A DNA stretch of 64,000 bases. Origin: Asticcacaulis excentricus CB 48 (lineage in GTDB: Bacteria; Pseudomonadota; Alphaproteobacteria; Caulobacterales; Caulobacteraceae). Numbering within the stretch: the first letter of the stretch is position 1; every line of letters begins with the position of its first letter. This document shows positions 23,919 through 32,283 of the stretch, one piece after another. The notes below the pieces were generated by a model. The model was given only the letters and a program-made list of their open reading frames with translations. It was not told the DNA's origin and did no database searches. Location of the stretch: positions 710,501 to 774,500 of the forward strand of contig NC_014817.1 of the NCBI RefSeq assembly GCF_000175215.2. Direction: 5' to 3'. A program made the position numbers and the translations under genes.

Positions 23919-24026
23919 GAAGACTCCCATCAGTGGTTATGTGCACAGTGTAGCGCAACCGGGAGGAATAGCTACGAAAACCGCAAGTTACGCCGCCGAT
24001 TTTACAGCGCAGAAAAGGGGTAAGAT

Positions 24027-24455
24027 TTAACCGCGCAAACCGCGCGAACGGATTACTACGTCCTTCAGATCGTCCTCGATCAACAGACGCAACGCTTCCT
24101 CATAGGCCACAAACCGCGCCTCATCGGCATCGTCCGCCGCCACCGGCTCGCCCGCCGTCCATTCGGCCAGATAGTCGATCAGCACGAGATGAAAGCCCTG
24201 CGGATGGGCCTCGCTGCCCGGTTCGATTATCTCATAGACGTCGATCAGCGGCCCCAGTCGCGCCTCAACCCCGGTCTCTTCGCGCAGCTCACGCAAAGCC
24301 GTATCTCTAAGCGGCTCGAAGCGCTCGACCTTGCCACCGGGGATCGACCACTGGCCTTTGCGCGGTTCGCGTCCGCGACGAATTAGCAGAACTTCATCGT
24401 CGCGCCAGCAAACAACGCCTACTGCCGGGACCGGACGCTCGATTTGGGCTTGCAC
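24027..24455 (-). CDS. Nudix hydrolase
   Basis: The 142-residue protein carries a complete Nudix box: Gly41, Glu47, Arg55-Glu56-Leu57, Glu59-Glu60 and Gly62 (RELREETG). It therefore binds Mg2+ and hydrolyses a nucleoside diphosphate linked to another group. The opening VGVVCWRDDEVLLIRRG and WSIPGGKVE are typical of the ADP-ribose-pyrophosphatase / MutT-like group. The true substrate cannot be read. It is a single leftward gene, divergent from the flavoprotein gene with 62 bp between starts. Confidence 0.88.
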   Translation of the reverse strand: MQAQIERPVPAVGVVCWRDDEVLLIRRGREPRKGQWSIPGGKVERFEPLRDTALRELREETGVEARLGPLIDVYEIIEPGSEAHPQGFHLVLIDYLAEWTAGEPVAADDADEARFVAYEEALRLLIEDDLKDVVIRSRGLRG

Positions 24456-24517
24456 TTGGCGATTCTCCCGCTAAACCGCCGTCATGTATAACACGCCTGT
24501 TTGCAGGGATACGCCGC

Positions 24518-25954
24518 ATGTCCGACGCCGCCAGTGATTTCGCCCAATGCCCACCCGTCGCGCCCGAAGTGATCGCTGAGATCAAGGCCGTGGTCGGTGA
24601 CGCCGGCTGGTCCGATGACGACCTGCGCGTGACGGCCAAGCTGACCGAATGGCGCGGCAAGTGGAAGGGCCACACGCCGCTGCTGGTCCTGCCGAAGACC
24701 ACCGAAGAATTGTCGCAGGTCGTCAAAATCTGCAACGCGCACGGCGTGGCCATCACGCCGCAGGGCGGCAATACGGGCCTCGTCGGCGGTCAAATTCCGT
24801 TTGGCGAAATCCTTGTCTCGCTGGAACGTATGCGCGCCATCCGCGACGTCGCCCCCACCGATGACACCATGGTGCTGGAAGCCGGGATCACGCTCCTTGA
24901 GGCGCAGGAGATCGCCGAAAAGGCCAATCGCTTCTTCCCCCTGTCGCTGGCGGCTGAGGGCACGGCCACCGTCGGCGGGGTGATCAGCACCAATGCTGGG
25001 GGCACAGCGGTGCTCCGTTACGGTGTGACGCGCGATCTGGTCTCCGGTCTTGAGGTCGTCCTGCCCAATGGGGAGATTTTCAATGGTCTCAAGCGCCTGC
25101 GCAAGGACAATACCGGCTACGACCTCAAGCAGATGTTCATTGGCGCCGAAGGCACGCTGGGCATCATCACCGCCGCTTCGCTTAAGCTGTTCCCGGTGAT
25201 GAATTCACGCTGCGTGGCGATTGTCGGCTTTGAGACGGCGCAAAAGGCCATCGACCTCCTGGGTCGTGCCAAGCAGGAAACCGGCGGTCAGGTCGAAGCC
25301 TTTGAACTGATGGGTCGTTATGGCCTGTCGCTGGTGCTGAAAAACATCCCCGACACGCGCGAACCGCTGGAAGGGGAATACCCCTGGTATGCCCTGATCG
25401 AGGTCGCTTCCGGCGATCCCGACGGTGCGGAAGGTTCGATGGAGCGGCTTCTGACGGCCGCGTTCGAAGAAGACCTGATCGTTGATGCGGCTATTGCCCA
25501 GAACGAAACGCAGGCTGCCGCCTTCTGGCGTCTGCGCGAAGAACACTCCGCCGCCGAAAAGGTCGAGGGCGCGGCGTGGAAGCATGATGTCTCTGTGCCC
25601 TTGTCACAGATGGCCGACTATATCGAAAAGGGCGCGGCGGCGGTCGAAGCCTTCCTGCCCGGCGCGCGTCTGGTCACCTTTGGCCACGTCGGCGACGGCA
25701 ATGTCCACTTCAACGTTATCGTCCCCGAAGGCATGGATGCCGCCGAATTCAACGCCCTGCGCGATCAGGGGGCCAAGGTGGTGCACGATCTGGTGCATCA
25801 GTATGAAGGCTCGATCTCGGCCGAACACGGTCTGGGGCGCATGAAGACGCAAGAGGCGCTACAGTACAAGGACCCCACAGCGGTCGCAGCCATGCGGGCG
25901 ATCCGTCTCGCTTTAGACCCGAAACGGATAATGAACCCGCACGTTCTGTTCTAA
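24518..25954 (+). CDS. FAD-linked oxidoreductase, D-2-hydroxyglutarate/D-lactate dehydrogenase type
   Basis: The 478-residue protein has an N-terminal PCMH-type FAD domain (about 40-220) with PQGGNTGLVGG and GGVISTNAGGTAVLRYG. A FAD-linked oxidase C-terminal domain follows, with GHVGDGNVHFNV and the terminal AEHGLGRMK and RIMNPHVLF. This is the VAO/GlcD-like family that oxidises D-2-hydroxy acids. The arrangement fits human D2HGDH and bacterial D-2-hydroxyglutarate dehydrogenases, which recycle the by-product of SerA. That exact substrate is inferred. No electron-acceptor gene is adjacent. Confidence 0.88.
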   Translation: MSDAASDFAQCPPVAPEVIAEIKAVVGDAGWSDDDLRVTAKLTEWRGKWKGHTPLLVLPKTTEELSQVVKICNAHGVAITPQGGNTGLVGGQIPFGEILVSLERMRAIRDVAPTDDTMVLEAGITLLEAQEIAEKANRFFPLSLAAEGTATVGGVISTNAGGTAVLRYGVTRDLVSGLEVVLPNGEIFNGLKRLRKDNTGYDLKQMFIGAEGTLGIITAASLKLFPVMNSRCVAIVGFETAQKAIDLLGRAKQETGGQVEAFELMGRYGLSLVLKNIPDTREPLEGEYPWYALIEVASGDPDGAEGSMERLLTAAFEEDLIVDAAIAQNETQAAAFWRLREEHSAAEKVEGAAWKHDVSVPLSQMADYIEKGAAAVEAFLPGARLVTFGHVGDGNVHFNVIVPEGMDAAEFNALRDQGAKVVHDLVHQYEGSISAEHGLGRMKTQEALQYKDPTAVAAMRAIRLALDPKRIMNPHVLF

Positions 25955-25972
25955 GGCGGAAACAAATCCGAC

Positions 25973-26824
25973 TCAGCCGACCTTTGTCGGGTCCAGAGCC
26001 GCCTTAGCCTCTTCGTTGCGTGCCTGAATGCGGTGTTTGGCCATGCGCGTCACAGCCGTTATAAGTTCGGGAATGACGAACGGTTTGGGCAAAAGCTCAT
26101 CTGCACCGGCATCCTTGGCGGCCGCCAGCACGTGCATGGCGCCGATCTTGTCATTGATACCTTCGGACATTGCAAGGGTGCGGATGTGGGGGTAGTCCTT
26201 GCGTAACTGCATGATGCCCTCGACCCCGCCCATGCCGGGGATGAGCACTGCGGTTATCACCGCATCGACCAGCCCCAGATTGTGGTCAAACAGCACGTCT
26301 TCCATCGTGTTGGCGACACTGACCTTATAGCCTACCTGTTGCAGGGTCATGCCGATAAAGGTGCGCAGTTGCACGTCCGGATCCACAACCAGCACATGGA
26401 AGTCCGTCTGCCGCGCCCGATGAAACTTGAGCGTCTCGGCCAGCAATATTTTCAGTTCAGTCGGATCGACGGGCTTAGGCAGCATGAAATCCGCGCCGGC
26501 CTGCAAGGCCTGCTCGCGAACCTTTTGGGTCGCGCCCGCCCCTTTCCAGACAAACGACATCAGGGCAATCGGCGTATCCTGCATCAGGCTTTTGAGGCTG
26601 CCGACCTTTTTCAGCATATCCACGCCATCGACATAGCCGTCCATCACCAGCAGTTGAAAGCGGTTATGCTGTAGTGTGCGTGTCGCCATGACCTCATTGA
26701 AACACAGCACAGACGTCCAGTTCTGCCGGCTCAGTTGACGCGCCATCTCACGCGCCTGATCCCGGTCGGAATCGAGCACAAGCACGCTGCCGTAAGTTGC
26801 GGAAGGCCCTCTTTCCGCGTTCAT
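25973..26824 (-). CDS. Response regulator with two receiver domains, second one degenerate
   Basis: The 283-residue protein has two CheY-like domains and no recognisable output domain. Domain 1 (about 12-132) keeps the acidic pair Asp18/Asp20, the phospho-acceptor Asp62 (LLVMDGYVDG) and Lys117 (LPKP). Domain 2 (about 142-262) keeps VVDPD and a LLPKPF lysine, but the acceptor position in ITAVLIPGMGG is Ala192. Domain 1 may therefore take a phosphate and domain 2 probably not. No histidine kinase lies nearby. It is convergent with the flavoprotein gene (18 bp apart). Confidence 0.85.
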   Translation of the reverse strand: MNAERGPSATYGSVLVLDSDRDQAREMARQLSRQNWTSVLCFNEVMATRTLQHNRFQLLVMDGYVDGVDMLKKVGSLKSLMQDTPIALMSFVWKGAGATQKVREQALQAGADFMLPKPVDPTELKILLAETLKFHRARQTDFHVLVVDPDVQLRTFIGMTLQQVGYKVSVANTMEDVLFDHNLGLVDAVITAVLIPGMGGVEGIMQLRKDYPHIRTLAMSEGINDKIGAMHVLAAAKDAGADELLPKPFVIPELITAVTRMAKHRIQARNEEAKAALDPTKVG

Positions 26825-27119
26825 CTTTGCCCCTTAGCTCACAGTGAGGTACGCAACGCTTAAAATAAACACAGAACAAGGTTCGGAATTTGCAGTTAAA
26901 TTCCTTAAAAATTTAAAAATATAACATTTTACCTAATGAAGGCCGCCGCAAAACTCGCCAAAAACGCGTATTTTTATTTTATCCTTATCAAATCTTTATT
27001 TGAGAAATACCCAAAGGGACAATCCCCGAAGGTTCCATCGATATGACCACCGCAGAACTGAGCCCGCCGTTGCCCGCAACCCTCTTTGCAGCGCAGGGAT
27101 TCGCCGTTAAACAGGCGGC
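26825..27119. other. AT-rich divergent intergenic region
   Basis: This 295-bp gap lies upstream of both the double-receiver gene and yaaA. The part at 26880-27000 is clearly richer in A+T than the surroundings, with a long A/T run around 26903-26930. No gene, clear palindrome or confident promoter pair was found. Confidence 0.5.
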
Positions 27120-27887
27120 ATGATCCTGCTGCTGTCCCCTGCCAAATCCTTAGACGAAACGCCGGTTTCGCCGCCCCTACCCGCAAGCGAGCCGCGCTTT
27201 ACCGGTGAGACGCAAAGCCTGCTCAAGGTGATGAAGGGTAAAAAGCCCGCTGACCTTCAGCGGTTGATGGATATTTCGGCCAAGCTGGGGGAACTGAACC
27301 ATCAGCGCTACAAAGCGTTTGCCGATCAGCCCGCCCTGCCCGCCGCCCTGATGTTCGATGGCGACGTCTATACGGGTCTAAAGGCGCGTGAACTGGATGC
27401 CGAGGGGCTGGCCTTTGCGCAGGACCATGTGCGCATCCTGTCGGGGCTCTATGGACTGCTGCGCCCGCTCGACCTGATCCGGCCCTACAGGCTGGAAATG
27501 GGCACCGGTCTGGAAACGACCAAGGGCAGCACCCTCTATGCCTTCTGGGGCGACCGCATCGCCAAAGAAATCGACGCGGATGCCAAAGCCACGGGCAGCG
27601 ACACGGTGCTCAATCTGGCCAGTCAAGAATATGCTCGTGCCGCCCTGACCAAGGCCTTGAAGCTAAAGGTCATTGAGGTGAAGTTCCTGGAGATCAAGGG
27701 CGATAAGACCTCGATGATTTCCTTCTTTGCCAAGAAGGCGCGCGGCCTGATGGCGCGCTACGTCATCGACCACCGCATCACCGATCCGCAAGCGGCCAGG
27801 GCCTTCGACTCCGAGGGCTATCGTTTTGTGCCGGAACAGTCGTCAGAGACGGTGTGGACCTTTTCGCGTAAGCACGCCGACGTCTAA
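27120..27887 (+). CDS. yaaA: Peroxide stress protein YaaA (DUF328)
   Basis: The 255-residue protein starts MILLLSPAKSLDETP, the hallmark of YaaA. It contains ILSGLYGLLRPLDLIRPYRLEMGT and LNLASQEYARA, both typical. In E. coli, YaaA lowers free iron and protects DNA and proteins under H2O2 stress; the fold binds DNA through a helix-hairpin-helix. Its stop overlaps the stop of the convergent Sua5 gene by 4 bp (CTAA). Regulation by OxyR, known elsewhere, cannot be seen in the upstream DNA. Confidence 0.93.
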   Translation: MILLLSPAKSLDETPVSPPLPASEPRFTGETQSLLKVMKGKKPADLQRLMDISAKLGELNHQRYKAFADQPALPAALMFDGDVYTGLKARELDAEGLAFAQDHVRILSGLYGLLRPLDLIRPYRLEMGTGLETTKGSTLYAFWGDRIAKEIDADAKATGSDTVLNLASQEYARAALTKALKLKVIEVKFLEIKGDKTSMISFFAKKARGLMARYVIDHRITDPQAARAFDSEGYRFVPEQSSETVWTFSRKHADV

Positions 27888-28813
27888 CCTACAAACCCCG
27901 CGGCGCGTTTCAGGCGGTCATTGATCGCCTCACCCAGACCATCCGACGGGATCGGCGCGACGCAGATACGGGCGGGCTTATGGGCATCGGCTTCGCGCAG
28001 ATAAGCGAACAGGTTGGCGGCGGCCTCCGACAGGCGGCCCATCGGGCTGAGGTTGAGGATTATCCCCGCGAAATCCACCGCCTTATCCACCGGTCCGAAG
28101 GCCAGATACACACAGTCGGCGGGCGGATTTTCCACATTAATATTCACAGGCGCGTCTGGCGCATAATGCAGGCTGAGACGGCCCGGTGAGCGGTGCCCTT
28201 CGGTGGCATCATCGGCCAGCGGCCCGACCACGGCCTCGACCTCGGCCCGCGTCACGGCACCGGGGCGCAGGTAACGCACCTCCCCCAGCAGGCTGACGAC
28301 CGAGGATTCCAGCCCGACCTGACAATCACCGCCATCGACCGACGCCCCGACAAAGCCCCCGGTTTCGCTGAGCGCATCAGCAAAGCGCGTCGGGCTGGGG
28401 CGGCCAGAGCGGTTGGCCGAAGGGGCCACCACACCGCCTGCAAAGCCTTCGAGAATGGCGCGCGCCAGCGGATGCGACGGCACGCGGATCGCCACGCTGT
28501 CGAGCCCGGCGCGCGCCAGATCACAGACCTTTTGCGTGTCGCGCACCGGCACCACCAGCGTCAGCGGCCCCGGCCAGAAGGCCTGAGCCAGATCCCGCGC
28601 GCGATCGTCAAACACGCCAATGGCTTCGGCCGCCTCCAGCGACGCCACATGCACGATCAGCGGATTAAACCTGGGCCGGCCCTTGGCTTCGAACACCTTC
28701 GCTACTGCCGTGGGATCATCGGCACGCGCCCCCAGCCCATAGACCGTCTCGGTCGGCAGGTGGATCAGTTCGCCGCGTCCCAGCGCGGCAATGGCATCAG
28801 CAACAGTTGACAT
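27884..28813 (-). CDS. L-threonylcarbamoyladenylate synthase (Sua5/YrdC type)
   Basis: The 309-residue protein makes threonylcarbamoyl-AMP for the t6A37 modification of ANN-decoding tRNAs. The YrdC domain (about 1-195) has LPTETVYGLGARADD, KGRPRFNPLIVHV, WPGPLTLVVP and VVAPSANRSGRPSPT. A C-terminal Sua5 domain (about 205-309) with SPGRLSLHYAPDAPV marks the long Sua5 type rather than short TsaC. Length is slightly below typical Sua5 (about 320-350). It ends by overlapping the yaaA stop codon in the opposite direction. Confidence 0.94.
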   Translation of the reverse strand: MSTVADAIAALGRGELIHLPTETVYGLGARADDPTAVAKVFEAKGRPRFNPLIVHVASLEAAEAIGVFDDRARDLAQAFWPGPLTLVVPVRDTQKVCDLARAGLDSVAIRVPSHPLARAILEGFAGGVVAPSANRSGRPSPTRFADALSETGGFVGASVDGGDCQVGLESSVVSLLGEVRYLRPGAVTRAEVEAVVGPLADDATEGHRSPGRLSLHYAPDAPVNINVENPPADCVYLAFGPVDKAVDFAGIILNLSPMGRLSEAAANLFAYLREADAHKPARICVAPIPSDGLGEAINDRLKRAAGFVG

Positions 28814-28823
28814 AACTACATTT

Positions 28824-28998
28824 CTCCCCCCGTGCCGCAGGCATGGGGAGGTGGCGGCGAGCGCAGCGAGGCCGACGGAGGGGGGATGACCGATAGCCAG
28901 CCAAGGCCCGAAACCCTTGAAACAGAAGGTCTATCCCCCTCCACCCTCTGCGCTGCGCTTGAGGGTCCCCCTCCCCATCGCTACGCGACGGGGCGGAG
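28824..28998. repeat. Mirrored GGGGAGG/CCCCCTCC intergenic repeat
   Basis: The left end is a hairpin of CTCCCCCC and GGGGAGG, followed by GCGAGCGCAGCGAGG and ACGGAGGGGGG. The right half mirrors this with CCCCCTCCACC, GCGCTGCGCTT and a CTCCCC/GGGGCGGAG hairpin. It fills the gap upstream of the Sua5 gene, which holds no other gene. Confidence 0.7.
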
Positions 28999-29042
28999 AA
29001 AAGGATGGCGCGCCATATCACACCATGGCGCGCGCGTAAGCC

Positions 29043-30311
29043 CTATTTCGTCGTGGCGGTAACCTTGAGATCGAGCGACACGGCATTGGGCACGGCATCC
29101 GTGGCCGTCCATTCGCCGGACCCCACCCCATAGTCGAGGCGGTTCAGCTTGGCCGTAGCGGTCATCACCGCCTGCTTACCGTTGATTTTCAGCGTAAACG
29201 GCAGGTCGAAGGGTTTGGTCTGACCGTGCAGGGTCAGGCGGCCCTTGGCCAGATACTTATCCGGCCCCGTCTGGCTGAAGGTCGTCGCCTTGAAGGTCGC
29301 CTTGGAGGTGGCGGCCGTGTTGAAGAAGCTGTCGCTTTTCAGCGTGTCGTCACGGGTCTGGTCGCCGCTATTGACCGAAGCCAGATCAATCACCACAGTC
29401 GCCTTCGACTGATCAAGACGTTGCGGATCGAAGGTGATATCCGCCGTATAGCTGCCGAAACCGCCCTTGATGGCTTCACCGTTAAAGGTGGTGGCAAAGC
29501 GGATATAGGAGGCCGCCTTGCTGACCGTCCATACGGGCACGGCTGTGGACGCCTCTGTGGAAGACGAGGCCGAGTCTGTGGATGAGGCCGCTTCGCTGGC
29601 CACGGCTTCGGGTTCGGCTGAGGCCACCGTTTCCACCACCTCAGGCGCGGCGACGGGGGCCGGTTCAGGCACACTGGCCCCGCGCATCATAAAAGTGGCC
29701 AGCACAAACGCGCCTACCACCGCTACCGCCGGCACCAGCCAGCGCAGGTTCAGCGCGCTTTGCAGGAGGGTCGGTTTGGGCTCCAGCCCCGGCAACATAC
29801 GCGTCACCGTATCGTCCTTGTGGATGAAATGGTGCATAAGCGCCGCGCCGACGTGCAGCGGGACCAGAACGTAGAAGATCAGCTTGGCAAACAGGCCGTG
29901 CAGCGCCTCAAACACTTCATGCGTGTCGTGGCCTAGCGGCAGGTGCGGAATCGGCACGACGCCGAACCACAGGGTCGGCACCGGCACCTTGGCCGTTGAC
30001 ACCAGCGCCCAGCCGCTCAGGGGCAGGCCGATCATCAGCACATAGAAGCCGATATGCACGGCCTTCGCCGCCGCCATCTGCCATTTGGGCCCCTCGATCT
30101 CCGGCGGGGCCTTATAGGCCACACGCAGGCCGATCCGCACAAAGGTCAGCAAGAGGATCAGGAAGCCCACGGACTTGTGCATCTGATAGCGCGAGAACAG
30201 GCCCCCGTCCTTGTCCTCCAGCGTCCAGCCCAGAAAGACCATGTAGAAGATCAGGGCGGCCATGGCCCAGTGCAGATAGCGCGAGGCGCGGTGATAGGTG
30301 GCGGGCGTCAT
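29043..30311 (-). CDS. Cytochrome b561 - YceI fusion protein
   Basis: The 422-residue protein joins two domains. Residues 1-185 form a four-helix cytochrome b561 (YHRASRYLHWAMAALIF with candidate haem His7/His14, and DTHEVFEALHGLFAKLIFY with further histidines). A fifth hydrophobic segment and an Ala/Ser/Glu-rich linker lead to a YceI-like lipocalin domain (about 240-420; WTVSKAASYIRFATTFNGEAIKG, LTLHGQTKPFDLPF). YceI binds polyisoprenoid lipids; b561 moves electrons with quinones. The start 30311 has AGGAG 7 nt upstream; the longer frame to 30344 lacks this. The fusion suggests membrane redox linked to an isoprenoid quinone, which is inference. Confidence 0.9.
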   Translation of the reverse strand: MTPATYHRASRYLHWAMAALIFYMVFLGWTLEDKDGGLFSRYQMHKSVGFLILLLTFVRIGLRVAYKAPPEIEGPKWQMAAAKAVHIGFYVLMIGLPLSGWALVSTAKVPVPTLWFGVVPIPHLPLGHDTHEVFEALHGLFAKLIFYVLVPLHVGAALMHHFIHKDDTVTRMLPGLEPKPTLLQSALNLRWLVPAVAVVGAFVLATFMMRGASVPEPAPVAAPEVVETVASAEPEAVASEAASSTDSASSSTEASTAVPVWTVSKAASYIRFATTFNGEAIKGGFGSYTADITFDPQRLDQSKATVVIDLASVNSGDQTRDDTLKSDSFFNTAATSKATFKATTFSQTGPDKYLAKGRLTLHGQTKPFDLPFTLKINGKQAVMTATAKLNRLDYGVGSGEWTATDAVPNAVSLDLKVTATTK

Positions 30312-30375
30312 GGGACGACTCCTCAAATGTGCGTTGCTTAACACTATGCCGATGCGGCGTGCAAAATCAACGGCT

Positions 30376-30400
30376 ATATGTAACTATCAAAATTACATAT
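30376..30400. promoter_or_regulatory. ATATGTAA/TTACATAT palindrome, possible operator
   Basis: Perfect 8-bp arms at 30376-30383 and 30393-30400 are separated by 9 nt. It lies between the divergent b561-YceI and acyl-CoA dehydrogenase genes, the usual place for a TetR/MarR-type operator. The binding protein is unknown. Confidence 0.4.
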
Positions 30401-30444
30401 CAAGCCCTGCCCTGTTTTCATGCGGCTTTTGTCTTATGCCGTAA

Positions 30445-30472
30445 GGGAAGTTCACGGAACTGTGAATTTCCC
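30445..30472. promoter_or_regulatory. GGGAAGTTCAC palindrome upstream of acyl-CoA dehydrogenase
   Basis: Eleven-bp arms 30445-30455 and 30462-30472 match with one mismatch around a 6-nt centre, 57 bp before the start codon. It may be an operator or a leader hairpin; no T run follows. Confidence 0.4.
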
Positions 30473-30528
30473 TGCCGCCACGTCATGCGTCATCAGGAAA
30501 TCAGTAGAATAAAAGCTGAGGAAATCCC

Positions 30529-32283
30529 ATGACCTACCGTGCCCCGCTCGCGGATCTCAAGTTCAGCCTGACGGCGGTAACGGGCATTGAGCGCCTGTAC
30601 CAGAGTTCTGCCTATCCTGATTTCGACGGCGATCTGCTCGACGCGATTCTCGACGCCGCCGGGCAGTTGTCCGAAGAGGTGCTGGCGCCGCTCAACCGCG
30701 TCGGCGATACGCATGGCGCCAAGCTCGAAAATGATAAGGTCACGGTTGCGCCCGGCTTTGCGGAGGCCGTGTCCGCCTTTGCCGAAGGTGGCTGGGCCGG
30801 TCTGGGGGCTCCGGCCGAACATGGCGGGCAGGCCATGCCCAAGGCGCTGGAAATGGCAGCCTATGAGATGTTCCACGCCGCCAATATGGCCTTTGCTCTC
30901 TATCCCACCCTGTCGCAGGCGGCCATCGAGGCTTTGCACCACCATGGCACCGAGCGTCAGAAGGCGCTCTATCTGCCGTATCTGACCAGTGGCGAATGGT
31001 CGGGCACCATGAACCTGACCGAGCCGCAGGCCGGGTCCGATCTGGCGCTTCTCACCAGTCAGGCCGTACCGGACGGCGATGCCTACCGCCTGACCGGGCA
31101 GAAGATCTACATCACCTGGGGCGATCACGAAACTCGCGACAATATCCTGCATCTGGTGCTGGCGCGACTTCCCGGCGCACCTGAAGGAACGCGCGGTATC
31201 TCCCTGTTTTTGTGTCCGAAATACCTCGTCAACGAAGACGGTTCACTGGGCGAACGCAATGCTCTGCGCGCTGTTGGGTTGGAACACAAACTGGGCATCC
31301 ATGCCTCGCCCACCTGCGTCATGGCCTTTGAAGGCGCGAAGGCCGAACTGGTCGGGCAGCCGCATCAGGGGCTGATGGCCATGTTCACCATGATGAACGC
31401 CGCGCGTCTGGCCGTTGGTGTGCAGGGCGTGGGCATTGCCGAACGCGCTTACCAACTGGCGCTGGCCTATGCGCGCGACCGCCGTCAGGGCAATTCGGTC
31501 CTGACCGGCGAAAAGAAAGCCCCGATCTTCGATCACCCCGATGTGCGCCTGATGCTGGCCGTTTCGAAGGCGAAGATCGAAGCGGCGCGCGGCATCTGCC
31601 TGCTGACGGCCATTGCCGCCGACGATTATCGCCTGAACGCCGACGCCCGCGTGAAGCGCCGTGAGGACTTTCTTGTCCCCGTCGCCAAGGCGTGGGCGAC
31701 CGATATCGGCGTCGAAGTCGCCTCGGCCGGGGTGCAGGTGCACGGTGGCATGGGCTTTATCGAAGAGACCGGCGCGGCCCAGCATTACCGCGACGCGCGC
31801 ATTGCGCCCATCTATGAAGGCACCAATGGCATTCAGGCCGGCGACCTTGTGGGGCGCAAGCTGGGCGACGATGCGGCCTCGGCGCTGGAGCTGAAAGCGG
31901 ATATCCAATCCTATATTCAAACCAATAATTTAAGCGACGATCTTAAGGCGTCCGTTGCACAGCTTGACACCGCCCTGACGGCGTTTGAGGCCGCCAGTCT
32001 GTGGCTTGTGGCACAGAAGAAGGCCTGCCCGGCGGACGTTCAGGCCGGGGCCACCGCCTATCTGAAACTGACCGGCGATGTGGTCGGCGGCTATGTCCTG
32101 TTGCGCGGCGCGCTTGAAGCGACAGCGCGTCTCAAAGCCAATGACGGCGATCCGGCGTGGTTGAAGGCCAAGGTCGAACTGTGGAAGCTCTATGCGGCGC
32201 ACATCCTGTCGCACGCGCAGGCCCTGCACACCGCCATCACCGACGGAGCGTCATCGCTGGAGGCCCTGTCCGAGGGCCTCTAA
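30529..32283 (+). CDS. Acyl-CoA dehydrogenase (long form, DmdC/AcdA-like)
   Basis: The 584-residue flavoprotein oxidises an acyl-CoA to the enoyl-CoA. Segments include GWAGLGAPAEHGGQAMP, WSGTMNLTEPQAGSDLALL (FAD/substrate motif), GLEHKLGIHASPTCVM and VHGGMGFIEE. IAPIYEGTNGIQA holds the likely catalytic Glu. A C-terminal extension of about 130 residues distinguishes this class, which includes 3-methylmercaptopropionyl-CoA dehydrogenases and other approx. 590-residue enzymes. The acyl substrate cannot be assigned. Two palindromes lie upstream. Its stop overlaps that of the convergent protease gene by 4 bp. Confidence 0.9.
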   Translation: MTYRAPLADLKFSLTAVTGIERLYQSSAYPDFDGDLLDAILDAAGQLSEEVLAPLNRVGDTHGAKLENDKVTVAPGFAEAVSAFAEGGWAGLGAPAEHGGQAMPKALEMAAYEMFHAANMAFALYPTLSQAAIEALHHHGTERQKALYLPYLTSGEWSGTMNLTEPQAGSDLALLTSQAVPDGDAYRLTGQKIYITWGDHETRDNILHLVLARLPGAPEGTRGISLFLCPKYLVNEDGSLGERNALRAVGLEHKLGIHASPTCVMAFEGAKAELVGQPHQGLMAMFTMMNAARLAVGVQGVGIAERAYQLALAYARDRRQGNSVLTGEKKAPIFDHPDVRLMLAVSKAKIEAARGICLLTAIAADDYRLNADARVKRREDFLVPVAKAWATDIGVEVASAGVQVHGGMGFIEETGAAQHYRDARIAPIYEGTNGIQAGDLVGRKLGDDAASALELKADIQSYIQTNNLSDDLKASVAQLDTALTAFEAASLWLVAQKKACPADVQAGATAYLKLTGDVVGGYVLLRGALEATARLKANDGDPAWLKAKVELWKLYAAHILSHAQALHTAITDGASSLEALSEGL

